The position numbers were made by a program, and so were the translations under genes. Source: Brevundimonas sp. Root1279 (GTDB lineage Bacteria > Pseudomonadota > Alphaproteobacteria > Caulobacterales > Caulobacteraceae). From it: a stretch of 64,000 nt of DNA. Where the stretch lies: positions 310,001 to 374,000 of the forward strand of contig NZ_LMEB01000005.1 in assembly GCF_001425945.1 (NCBI RefSeq), written 5' to 3'. Shown one piece after another: positions 27,663 through 34,697 of the stretch (positions within the stretch are counted from its first letter, which is position 1; every line of letters begins with the position of its first letter). Below the pieces are notes generated by a model, which ran no database searches, had not been told where the DNA came from, and worked only from the letters and a program-made list of their open reading frames with translations.

Positions 27663-27691
27663 CCTCCCCGTCGCGGTTCGCGATGGGGAGG
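27663..27691. terminator. Strong hairpin between convergent genes, probable bidirectional terminator
   Basis: CCTCCCC-G-TCGCG (27663-27675) and CGCGA-T-GGGGAGG (27679-27691) form a 13-pair stem with one G-T wobble and a 3-nt loop. It sits midway between the stops of the M48 gene and the ketosynthase gene. There is no T-tract on either strand, so efficiency is uncertain. Confidence 0.6.
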
Positions 27692-27701
27692 GGCCTGGCG
27701 G

Positions 27702-28844
27702 CTAGCGCTTCCTGACGAACACCGTACCCGCCGAATAGCCCGCGCCGAAGCTGCAGATCAGGCCGACCTCGCCCGGCTGGAAGCCGTCGTGGTGCAGATG
27801 GAAGGCGATGATCGAGCCGGCCGAGGAGGTGTTGGCGTACTCGTCCAGGATGATGACGTTCTCGTGCGGCTCGGGCTCGCGGCCCAGCACCTTGCGGCCG
27901 ATGAACTGGTTCATGTTGATGTTGGCCTGGTGCAGCCACATCCGCTTCAGGCTCGTCGGATCGAGGCCCAGTTCGCCGGCGTGGTCGACGATCATGTCCG
28001 CGACCATCGGCACCACGTCCTTGAACACCTTGCGGCCCTGCTGGACGAACATCTTGTCGGTCAGCCCGTTGGACTGAAGCGGTTCGACCGCGTCGGTCGG
28101 CAGGGCGGCCTTGTTCAGGAAGCCGAAATTGTTGCGGATGTTGTTCGACATCACGGTCTTCAGCCGCGTGCCCAGGATCTCCCAGCCGCCCGGCGCGGCC
28201 TGATCCTCGGCCTCGACGATCACGGCCGTGGCCACGTCGCCGAAGATGAAGTGGCTGTCGCGATCCTTGAAGTTCAGATGGGCCGAGCAGACCTCGGGAT
28301 TGACCATCAGCACGGCCTTGACCGAGCCCGAGGCGATGAAGTCGGCCGCCGTCTTGATGCCGAAGGTGGCCGAGGAGCAGGCCACGTTCATGTCGAAGGC
28401 GAAGCCCTCGATGCCCAGGGCCTGCTGGATCTCGATGGCCATGGCCGGGTAGGGGCGCTGCATGTTCGAGGCGGCGCACAGCACGGCGCCGATCTCCGAC
28501 ACCGGCTTGCCCCAGGCCTTGATCGCCTGTTCGGCGGCCTTCACGGCCATCTCGGCCAGGATCGACAGCTCGTCGTTGGAGCGCTCGGGCAGGTGCGGGA
28601 CCATGCGCTCGGGGTCGAGGATGCCCGTTTTCTCGAGGACGAACCGGGACTTGATGCCCGAGGCCTTCTCGATGAACTCGACCGACGACGGGGTCAGGGC
28701 CGCGACCTCGCCCTCGGCGATCTCGGCGGCGTTCGCCGCGTTGAAACGCTCGGCGTAGGCGTTGTAGGCGGCGACCAGCTCTTCATTGGAGATGGACTGC
28801 TCCGGGGTGAACAGCCCGGTGGCGGCGATGACGGCTTTGGTCAT
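27702..28844 (-). CDS. Beta-ketoacyl-ACP synthase III-like (FabH-family) condensing enzyme
   Basis: A 380-residue thiolase-fold ketosynthase. The catalytic triad is complete: Cys156 in NVACSSATFG, His305 in WLHQANINM and Asn338 in EYANTSSAGS, with a C-terminal GAGYSAGTVF glycine loop. At 380 residues it is longer than housekeeping FabH (about 320) and has an extended N-terminal half around AYAERFNAANAAEIAEGEVA. This fits the beta-ketodecanoyl-ACP-synthase-like subgroup, which primes fatty acid synthesis with medium-chain acyl-CoA in Pseudomonas. No acyl carrier or other fab gene is adjacent. A hairpin-forming repeat lies 13-52 nt upstream, inside its leader or promoter. Confidence 0.88.
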   Translation of the reverse strand: MTKAVIAATGLFTPEQSISNEELVAAYNAYAERFNAANAAEIAEGEVAALTPSSVEFIEKASGIKSRFVLEKTGILDPERMVPHLPERSNDELSILAEMAVKAAEQAIKAWGKPVSEIGAVLCAASNMQRPYPAMAIEIQQALGIEGFAFDMNVACSSATFGIKTAADFIASGSVKAVLMVNPEVCSAHLNFKDRDSHFIFGDVATAVIVEAEDQAAPGGWEILGTRLKTVMSNNIRNNFGFLNKAALPTDAVEPLQSNGLTDKMFVQQGRKVFKDVVPMVADMIVDHAGELGLDPTSLKRMWLHQANINMNQFIGRKVLGREPEPHENVIILDEYANTSSAGSIIAFHLHHDGFQPGEVGLICSFGAGYSAGTVFVRKR

Positions 28845-28855
28845 ACGTGTCTTGA

Positions 28856-28897
28856 GCCCCTAACGCTCGACGCGCGGCGCCTCACTGCTTGAGGGGC
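28856..28897. repeat. Dispersed hairpin repeat, copy A
   Basis: Copy A of an intergenic repeat also found at 40710-40749. The 34-nt core (28860-28893), starting CTAACGCTCG and ending CTGCTTGAG, is identical to copy B at 30 positions. The flanks close it with GCCCCT / AGGGGC (28856-28861 and 28892-28897). It sits 12-53 nt upstream of the ketosynthase start codon. Copy B uses different but still complementary flanks, which suggests structure is under selection. Confidence 0.7.
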
Positions 28898-28932
28898 CTG
28901 CGTTCTGTTTCTGGACTGACTAGATAGGCGCG

Positions 28933-29766
28933 TCAGGCGCCCGGGTCGAGACGGGCGAGTGTTCGTTCCGCGGCGGCCAGGTGCAGGCGTTCGACCATCG
29001 CCCCGTCGACCCGGATCGCACCTTGACCGGCCGCCTCGGGCGAGGCGAAGGCGGCGACGATGGCGCGGGCCCAGGCCGCCTCTTCAGGGGAGGGGGAGAA
29101 GGCGGCGTTGGCGGCCGCGATCTGCGACGGATGGATCAGGCTCTTGCCGTCGAAGCCGTAGAGTCGCCCTTGCGCGGCCTCGGCGGCGAAGCCCTCGGCG
29201 TCTGTGAAGGCGTTGTAGACCCCGTCGATGGCCAGCAGGCCGTAGGCGCGGGCGACGGCGACGGTCTTGGCCAGCCAGGGCTTGAGCGGTTCGCGGTCGG
29301 GCGCGTGGCCGGTCAAGAGCATGGCCGACAGGTCGTTGACCCCCAGCATCAGCCCGCGCAGCGGCCCGCCGGCATGGGCGATGGCGTCCAGATGCACGAC
29401 CGCCCGCGGGGTCTCGATCATGGCCCACAGGTCGGCGCCGGGGGGCGACAGCTCCCACAGGGCGAGGATGGCTTGCGGATGCTCGACCTTGGGGACCACG
29501 ACCAGGTCGATGCTGGTCCCCTGTAGAGCCTGCAGGTCGGCCTCGCCCCAGGGCGTGTCCAGGCCGTTGACCCGCACGCCGAGCCGCGGCCCGAAGCCGC
29601 CGGCCTCGACCGCCGCGACGGCGGCCGCGCGGGCCTCGGCCTTGCCTTCGGGCGCGACGGCGTCCTCGAGGTCGAGGATGGCCACGTCGCAGGCCAGGCC
29701 GCGCGCCTTCTCGATCGCCCGCGGGTTGGTGGCGGGCAGGAAGAGGACGCTGCGGGCGGGCCTCAT
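28933..29766 (-). CDS. HpcH/HpaI (CitE-like) aldolase/lyase
   Basis: A 277-residue TIM-barrel enzyme of the citrate-lyase beta / malyl-CoA lyase superfamily. Family blocks: RSVLFLPATNPRAIEKA, CDVAILDLEDAVAPEGKAEAR (Asp/Glu metal region), GVRVNGLDTPW (substrate Arg), LWAMIETPRAVVHLDAI (metal Glu), GVNDLSAML (metal Asp) and GKSLIHPSQI. There are no CitD/CitF partners, so it is not citrate lyase itself. Stand-alone relatives cleave or hydrolyse malyl-CoA, citramalyl-CoA or similar. The ATG overlaps the stop of the SDR gene (TGATG), so both are coupled. Confidence 0.87.
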   Translation of the reverse strand: MRPARSVLFLPATNPRAIEKARGLACDVAILDLEDAVAPEGKAEARAAAVAAVEAGGFGPRLGVRVNGLDTPWGEADLQALQGTSIDLVVVPKVEHPQAILALWELSPPGADLWAMIETPRAVVHLDAIAHAGGPLRGLMLGVNDLSAMLLTGHAPDREPLKPWLAKTVAVARAYGLLAIDGVYNAFTDAEGFAAEAAQGRLYGFDGKSLIHPSQIAAANAAFSPSPEEAAWARAIVAAFASPEAAGQGAIRVDGAMVERLHLAAAERTLARLDPGA

Positions 29767-30443
29767 CAGACCCGGCCCGTCACCGGCACCAGGGCCCCCG
29801 TGATGGCCCGGCTCTCCGGCGAGGCGAGGAAGAGCATGACGCGCGCCAGGTCGGACGGCTGCACCCACTTCTTGGGATCGGCGTCGGGCATGTCGGCGCG
29901 GTTCTGCGCGGTGTCGAGGATCGACGGCAGGACGGCGTTGACCGTCACCGAGGTCTTCTTGAGCTCCTCGGCCAAGCCCTCGGTCAGGCGGTGCACCCCG
30001 GACTTGGCGGCGGCGTAGGCGCCCATGCCGGCGGCGGCCTTGAGCCCGCCATTGGCCCCGACGTTGACGATACGGCCTTCTTCCGACGCCTTCAGGTGGG
30101 GCAGGGCGGCGCGGCTGGCGTTGAGGGCGGTCTTCAGGTTGAGGGCGAACATCTTCTCCCACGCCGGGTCGGCGTCGTCGGTGGTCTGCCAGGTGAAGCC
30201 GCCGGCGATGTTGAGCAGGGCGTCCAGCCGACCGAAGTGCGCCACGACGGCGTCGATGGCCTTGGCGGCCGAGGCCGGGTCGGTCAGGTCGACGCCGCCC
30301 AGCTCAAGCGCACCCTCGGGGGCGGACTGGCCCGCAGCGTGATCGATGATCGCCACCTTCAGCCCGTCGGCCAGAGCGGCCTCGACCACGGCGCGGCCCA
30401 GCGCTCCATGTCCACCGGTCACTACGATCACGCGATCAGACAT
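29766..30443 (-). CDS. Short-chain dehydrogenase, dihydropteridine-reductase-like subgroup
   Basis: A 225-residue Rossmann oxidoreductase. Cofactor motif TGGHGALG at residues 9-16 and NIAGG near 78-82. The active site keeps Tyr143 and Lys147 (AYAAAK), but the position 13 residues before Tyr, normally Ser, is Ala130. The pattern from NVGANGGLKAAAGMGAYAAAK to VLPSILDTAQNRADMPDADP resembles animal dihydropteridine reductase, which also lacks that Ser. It is therefore probably an NADH-dependent reductase of a quinonoid or other easily reduced substrate; this is inference. First gene of a pair with the CitE-like lyase; its upstream region carries the GTGCAC array. Confidence 0.82.
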   Translation of the reverse strand: MSDRVIVVTGGHGALGRAVVEAALADGLKVAIIDHAAGQSAPEGALELGGVDLTDPASAAKAIDAVVAHFGRLDALLNIAGGFTWQTTDDADPAWEKMFALNLKTALNASRAALPHLKASEEGRIVNVGANGGLKAAAGMGAYAAAKSGVHRLTEGLAEELKKTSVTVNAVLPSILDTAQNRADMPDADPKKWVQPSDLARVMLFLASPESRAITGALVPVTGRV

Positions 30444-30468
30444 GGGTCGCTCCGCTCAAAACGAAAAA

Positions 30469-30626
30469 ATCGAGTGCACTTAGTGCAGAATCGCGCGGCC
30501 GGCGCCGAGATATTTTTTCGAGTGCACTTAGGGCACTTTTCCGCCTGAAGCCCAGTCGTGGCGGGCCTGGGAGAGACACTAGGGTGCACTTTCGAGTGCA
30601 CTTTAAGTGCACTTGTGGGTGCACAT
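30469..30626. repeat. Array of GTGCAC-centred repeats, possible operator array
   Basis: A block carrying six perfect GTGCAC palindromes (30474, 30522, 30584, 30596, 30607, 30619) and near copies at 30483 and 30531. A longer unit CGAGTGCACTT begins at 30471, 30519 and 30593; the first two units run on into a second half-unit 9 bp further. The last four palindromes are spaced 12, 11 and 12 bp, about one helical turn. It occupies most of the 226 nt between the SDR start (30443) and the end of the methionine sulfoxide reductase gene (30670). Binding by a dimeric regulator controlling the SDR-lyase pair is likely. No convincing gene lies in this stretch. Confidence 0.7.
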
Positions 30627-30669
30627 TTCGAACTTGGCAGGCCGCTGCGTCAGACGCGGTCGTGGCCGC

Positions 30670-31164
30670 TCAGGCCGCGAACACCTTGCCGAGCAGCCGC
30701 TCCAGCGCCTCGGCGTCGACAGAGTCGAAGGCGGCCTTTTCGGTGGCGTCGACGTCGAAGACGGCGATCAGGTCGCCGGAAGCGTCGAACACCGGCACGA
30801 CGATCTCGCTCTCCGAGCGGCTATCGCAGGCGATGTGGCCCGGGAAGGCGTGGACGTCCTCGACCAGCTGGGTCTGACGGGTGGCGGCTGCCGCGCCGCA
30901 GACGCCGCGCCCAAAGGCGATGCGCAGGCAGCCCAGCGTGCCCTGGTAGGGTCCGACCACCAGCTCGTCGGCCTTGGCCTCGTCGACGACGTAGAAGCCG
31001 GTCCAGAAGAAGATGGGGAAGGCGTCCGCCAACATCGACGCGACCGTCGCCATGCGGGCGATCCGGTTCGATTCGCCTTCCAGTACTGCGAGAATCTCGC
31101 CTTCGACCTCGGAGTAGCGAGCGGCCTTGTCGGCGGGGCGATCGTCGCGGGCGACGTAGGACAT
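30670..31164 (-). CDS. msrC: Free methionine-(R)-sulfoxide reductase (GAF domain)
   Basis: A 164-residue single-GAF-domain enzyme that reduces free L-methionine-(R)-S-oxide using thioredoxin. Diagnostic segments are FFWTGFYVVD, GPYQGTLGCLRIAFGRGVCG and FPGHIACDSRSESEIVVPV. The three catalytic cysteines are at 79, 89 and 113, the same spacing as Cys84, Cys94 and Cys118 of the E. coli enzyme. A cytosolic oxidative-stress repair enzyme. It ends just before the GTGCAC array and does not obviously share an operon with the genes beyond it. Confidence 0.93.
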   Translation of the reverse strand: MSYVARDDRPADKAARYSEVEGEILAVLEGESNRIARMATVASMLADAFPIFFWTGFYVVDEAKADELVVGPYQGTLGCLRIAFGRGVCGAAAATRQTQLVEDVHAFPGHIACDSRSESEIVVPVFDASGDLIAVFDVDATEKAAFDSVDAEALERLLGKVFAA

Positions 31165-31333
31165 GCGGGAAAAGACTCCGGATCGAAGGCCCGCATATAG
31201 GACGGCCTAGGCCATCAGGCGAGGGTCCGGGATTCGCCTGTCAGGGGAAAACGCAACCCTATGGTTCTGAAAGGGATTTTCGGATGCGTCACAAAATGGC
31301 ACACATGCGGCAACGCTTTGTCGCAAAACGGCG

Positions 31334-31387
31334 TTAACCTTGACAGATGGTTAACTGGACCGGACTGTCCGGTCGCGCGAAGCTTAA
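31334..31387 (+). promoter_or_regulatory. Candidate promoter/operator region before the Sel1 gene
   Basis: The 266-nt gap 31165-31430 holds no gene. Within it are a TTGACA hexamer (31340-31345), three TTAA tetramers (31334, 31351, 31384) and a perfect 8-bp-arm palindrome GACCGGAC-T-GTCCGGTC (31358-31374). The palindrome lies about where a -10 element would sit. TTAA pairs recall CtrA half-sites, but their spacing (13 and 29 nt between tetramers) does not fit the TTAA-N7-TTAA consensus. Confidence 0.4.
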
Positions 31388-31430
31388 CGGGCGGGCCGGG
31401 GAACGCCCGCTCCAGTAGTGCGAGGGGTAG

Positions 31431-32909
31431 ATGGTCGAGGGCGAGGGGACAACGCACGAACAGGGCCGCTTTGCGCGTTCGCGCGGGCCCGTGGCTATCG
31501 CCGCCGTCGCCGGCGTCCTGGCCGTGGCGGCCTTTGGCGTCGCCTCGTGCGGAGATCGGACGGGCTTCCAATTCTGGCAGGGCGAGAACGCGACGGCCAA
31601 CACCTGCCCGCGTCCGGCGTCGCTGACCGGATCCGAATTCAACGCCCAGGAGACCGGCCTGCGCGCCCTGCGCCGCGCGGCCTTCCGTGGCGACTTCTTC
31701 GCCCAGCTCGAACTGGGCGGGCGCTACGCCGCCGTGCGCGCCACCGACAAGAACATCGAAGACCCGATTGAGAGCGCCACCTGGTACGCCATGGCCCTGG
31801 CCAACGATCAGGGATACGCCCCGATCAACCGCGTCGACCGCGGCGGCTTCGGCGGCTGGCGGCCGCTGTCGCGCTATGACGACTGCCGAGCTTATGAACG
31901 GCATCAGGCCTATCAAAAGCTTGACCGCCAGCTCGGCCAGATGACCCGCGAGGAGCAGGAGGCGGTCCGCGACCGCGTCATCTACATCCTCTCGACCCAG
32001 GACGCGGCGGGCTTCCGCACCCTGGCCAGGCTGCACGACGGCCTCTACGGCCCGTTCGGCGAGCCCGAGGACAACCGCGAGGCCCGCGAGGCCTGGGGCA
32101 AGGGCAAGGCCCCCAACGCCGGCGAGCGCACCAAGCGCGGCTATCGCGCCGCCACCAGCCTGTTCCAGCGCAACGACGTCGACGCCTATCTGTACAACTA
32201 CCTGGCGGTGCAGACCGGCGACGTCGGCGCCTATGTGCTGATGAAGGATTTCGAGCGTTCCGCGCCGAGCCGTGACCAGTACAGCCGCTTCGTCGAGGCC
32301 AAGGCCCGGCAGTGGACGCCGCCGTTCGAATTCTATCCGAACAAGGCCCCGGCCTCGGGCGTGCCCTTCTCGGACGAGAGCCGCCCGCGCGGCGACGCCT
32401 ATGAGTACGCGCTCAGCCGAATGAGCGGCGAGCTGCCCTTCATCCACGTCGGCCGCGCCCTGCGTTACCTCGGCGTCACCGAGACCGCCGCCCAGAGCCC
32501 CGACGAGCTGTCCAAGCGCCAGATCGAGACCCTGGAGGCCATGCTCGGCCATCCGATGGAGAGCCGGCTGTCCAATCTGGAGCGGGTCCGCGCCATCCAG
32601 CTCGCGGCCGTCAACGGCTCGTCCGAGGCCCAGCTCGTTCTGGCGGTCATGTACGCCGAGGGCATCGGCCTGCCGGCCGATTACGCCCGCGCCTTCAAGT
32701 GGTTCGACGAGGCCGCCCGCCAGGGCAGCCCGGAGGCCAAGTTCGCCATGTCGAGTTATTTCGCGCTCGGGGTCTCCGGGGTCGCCGACCAGGACAAGGC
32801 CCAGGCCGTGGCCCTGCGCATCGACTCGGCCCTGTCCGGCTTCGGCCCCTCGGCCGCCCGCCTGCAGGCCGTCCTGGCCCAGGTCTCCCGTTCCCAGCAG
32901 CGCCGTTAA
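31431..32909 (+). CDS. Sel1-like repeat protein, probable lipoprotein
   Basis: A 492-residue exported protein. After ~20 charged residues comes a hydrophobic stretch ending GVASC (Cys40), an atypical but plausible lipobox. The body is helical repeats: an early one with GDFFAQLELGGRYAAV and clear Sel1 units at ~395-460 (SSEAQLVLAVMYAEGIGLPA and SPEAKFAMSSYFALGVSG). Sel1 solenoids usually bind protein partners in envelope or signalling complexes. It is followed 13 nt later by the beta-helix gene with a strong GGAGG between, so the two are an operon. Function unknown. Confidence 0.78.
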   Translation: MVEGEGTTHEQGRFARSRGPVAIAAVAGVLAVAAFGVASCGDRTGFQFWQGENATANTCPRPASLTGSEFNAQETGLRALRRAAFRGDFFAQLELGGRYAAVRATDKNIEDPIESATWYAMALANDQGYAPINRVDRGGFGGWRPLSRYDDCRAYERHQAYQKLDRQLGQMTREEQEAVRDRVIYILSTQDAAGFRTLARLHDGLYGPFGEPEDNREAREAWGKGKAPNAGERTKRGYRAATSLFQRNDVDAYLYNYLAVQTGDVGAYVLMKDFERSAPSRDQYSRFVEAKARQWTPPFEFYPNKAPASGVPFSDESRPRGDAYEYALSRMSGELPFIHVGRALRYLGVTETAAQSPDELSKRQIETLEAMLGHPMESRLSNLERVRAIQLAAVNGSSEAQLVLAVMYAEGIGLPADYARAFKWFDEAARQGSPEAKFAMSSYFALGVSGVADQDKAQAVALRIDSALSGFGPSAARLQAVLAQVSRSQQRR

Positions 32910-32922
32910 GGAGGGCCTGGAT

Positions 32923-34419
32923 ATGATGACCCGTTTCCCCCTCGGTCGCTTCAGCAGCCTGCTCTGCGGGGGCGCCGCCATCGCCGCGTCGGCCTTCATC
33001 CTCAATCTCGCGGACGGGAGCGAAGCCAAGGCCCAGACCGCCGCCAAGGTCGAGAGCCAGACGCGGCCGAACTTCGGCGTCCTACTGGACCCGCCGTCGC
33101 GCGGATCGCGCAGCCGCGGGCAACACCGCCGTTATGACTACGGCCGCCATCGCCCCGACTGGGGCGGCCCGGCCTATCCGCCCTTCCGCCAGGGGACCGA
33201 AGAGGTCGTGCTGGTCGACTGCGGCGGCAATCCAGGCACCGGCGCCGTCGAGGACGCGGTGCGCCGCGTCCGTCCGGGCGGCACCCTGATCATCCGCACC
33301 CGCGCAGGCGCGTGCGTCGGCTGGCTGAACATCGACAAGCCGATGACCATCATCGGCGAGGGCGGCTTCAATCCGCGTGACTGGAACCGCTCGCCCGAGC
33401 CGACCCTGCAGGCCCCCGACGGCCTGCCGTGCATGACCGTGGCCCAAGGCGTCCGGGTCGAAATCCGCGATATGGTGTTCGCCTCGCCGCGCGCCGGCGA
33501 CGCCGCCTGCATTGTCGGCTACGGGGCCGAGATCGTCATGAACCGCGTCGGCTTCCGCCACGCCGGCGACGAGGCGGCCATCTACGCCGACGGCGGCCTG
33601 CTCGACATGCGCGACACGGTCATCGAGGCCGAAACCATTGCGCCGGCCGTGGTCGCCGACGGCGCCGTGCTGAACGCCTGGGAAGTGGTGGTGAAGGGCT
33701 CGCAGTCGGGCATGGAGGTCATTCCGGGCGCCGGCCAGGCCTCGCGCATCGCCTCGACCACCCTGATGGGCACGGGCGCGCCCAACGCCTTCGGTCCGCG
33801 CTCCATCGGCCTCATCGTCCGCTCGGGCCGCGATTACGGCCGCGTGGAGGTCGAGAACTCCAACATCGTCGGCTTCATCGAGGGCGTCTCCATCGAGGGC
33901 GCCTCGGTCGAGGTCACGAACAGCCGGATCGGCCGCTCCGACAAGGGCGTGGTGCTCTACAACGGCGAGCTGCGCCTGACCGACAGCCGCATCCGCGCCG
34001 GGACGGTCGGCGTCGCGGCCGCCGCCGGCAACGCGGTGCTGAACAACAACACCTTCGCCGGCGTGCAGCAGGTGTTCTGGCAGGAAGACCGGGCCAACAT
34101 CCAGGCGCGCGGCAACCGCGTCTATTCGCACCACGTGTGCCGCCCGTACTTCCGCGACCGCGGGCGCGGCCGGCATGAGCCGTACTGGCGCCCGGGCGAC
34201 GGCTGGGAGTGCGCCAACGGCTCCTATCCGCGCAACTGGTGGGCGTCCGAGGACGGGCTGCTGGGCCTGGAGTACTATGACGACGGCTATTCGCTGGACG
34301 GCTGGGACCGCTTCCGCGACGGCTACGGCTGGTACGACCGCGACGGCCGCTACATCTACTCCGAACGCCCGCGCGGCGAAGACCGCTGGCGCGGCGGCTG
34401 GGGCTGGGGGAGCCGGTAG
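32923..34419 (+). CDS. Secreted right-handed beta-helix protein
   Basis: A 498-residue protein with a long signal region (MMTRFPLGR to GSEAKAQ). Residues ~90-380 form a parallel beta helix of pectate-lyase type, with successive short rungs: GGTLIIRTRAGACVGWLNI, PMTIIGEGGF, VEIRDMVFASPRAGDAACIV, AEIVMNRVGF, LLDMRDTVIEAE, VEVTNSRIG, LRLTDSRIRAG and AVLNNNTFAG. The C-terminal ~110 residues are rich in Tyr, Trp, Arg and Gly with repeated 'DGY.W.D' units, possibly a carbohydrate- or surface-binding tail. No lyase active-site motif is recognised. Its stop codon overlaps the 3' end of the tRNA on the other strand. Confidence 0.78.
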   Translation: MMTRFPLGRFSSLLCGGAAIAASAFILNLADGSEAKAQTAAKVESQTRPNFGVLLDPPSRGSRSRGQHRRYDYGRHRPDWGGPAYPPFRQGTEEVVLVDCGGNPGTGAVEDAVRRVRPGGTLIIRTRAGACVGWLNIDKPMTIIGEGGFNPRDWNRSPEPTLQAPDGLPCMTVAQGVRVEIRDMVFASPRAGDAACIVGYGAEIVMNRVGFRHAGDEAAIYADGGLLDMRDTVIEAETIAPAVVADGAVLNAWEVVVKGSQSGMEVIPGAGQASRIASTTLMGTGAPNAFGPRSIGLIVRSGRDYGRVEVENSNIVGFIEGVSIEGASVEVTNSRIGRSDKGVVLYNGELRLTDSRIRAGTVGVAAAAGNAVLNNNTFAGVQQVFWQEDRANIQARGNRVYSHHVCRPYFRDRGRGRHEPYWRPGDGWECANGSYPRNWWASEDGLLGLEYYDDGYSLDGWDRFRDGYGWYDRDGRYIYSERPRGEDRWRGGWGWGSR

Positions 34420-34489
34420 GCCCGGCAGGACTCGAACCTGCAACCAGACCGTTATGAGCGGTCGGCTCTAACCATTGAGCTACGGGCCC
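34417..34489 (-). tRNA. tRNA with CAT anticodon, most likely tRNA-Ile2 (lysidine-modified)
   Basis: A 73-nt cloverleaf on the minus strand. The acceptor starts GGGCCCG and ends CGGGCCT plus discriminator A, with a G-T first pair. The D arm is AGCTCAATGGTTAGAGC, the anticodon arm GACCG-CTCATAA-CGGTC with anticodon CAT, and the T arm GCAGG-TTCGAGT-CCTGC. CCA is not fully encoded (ACCGG follows). The GGGCCCG acceptor is typical of tRNA-Ile(CAT), which TilS converts to read AUA; elongator Met tRNAs of alphaproteobacteria usually begin GGCGGGG. The 3' end shares 3 nt with the convergent beta-helix gene. Confidence 0.9.
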
Positions 34490-34600
34490 GCCGTGGCGGT
34501 TTGCACGGCCTAGCAGGGCCGTGCGCGGCTTGCCAAGGGTCATGCCCGCGACACCGACCTTTCGTCGATTTCACGCCGATGAATGGAACCTGCCAATGGG

Positions 34601-34620
34601 GCCTGAGCGTTCGTTCAGGC
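34601..34620 (+). promoter_or_regulatory. 20-bp palindrome upstream of the first SIMPL gene
   Basis: GCCTGAGCGTTCGTTCAGGC is an inverted repeat with 8 of 10 pairs matched (GCCTGA / TCAGGC outer arms perfect). It lies 78 nt before the SIMPL-protein start and 112 nt beyond the 5' end of the divergently transcribed tRNA, so it could govern the SIMPL gene. No T-run follows. Confidence 0.45.
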
Positions 34621-34697
34621 TCGAACGGTCAAGGTGCGTTCACGGTCCTCGCCCGAACCCGGGCCGGACGGATCGCCGCTATCAGGAGACTACCCGT

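Noticed and set aside
30436..30624. A 62-codon minus-strand open frame through the GTGCAC array
   Set aside because: Its sequence simply encodes the repeats (repeated SALSAL and CTRKCTL-like units). There is no ribosome site and no homology, so the region is regulatory or repeat DNA.
30469..30626. GTGCAC array as a plasmid-like iteron origin or a CRISPR
   Set aside because: No DnaA boxes, AT-rich melting region or Rep gene; repeats are short with irregular spacing and no unique spacers of constant length.
31334..31387. CtrA binding site upstream of the Sel1 gene
   Set aside because: TTAA tetramers are present but separated by 13 and 29 nt, not the 7 nt of the CtrA consensus. Kept only as a general promoter region.
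34417..34489. Reading the CAT-anticodon tRNA as elongator or initiator tRNA-Met
   Set aside because: The GGGCCCG acceptor and the D-arm fit tRNA-Ile2 better. Initiator tRNA would have the three G-C pairs next to the anticodon loop, not seen here. Not fully certain without model scoring.
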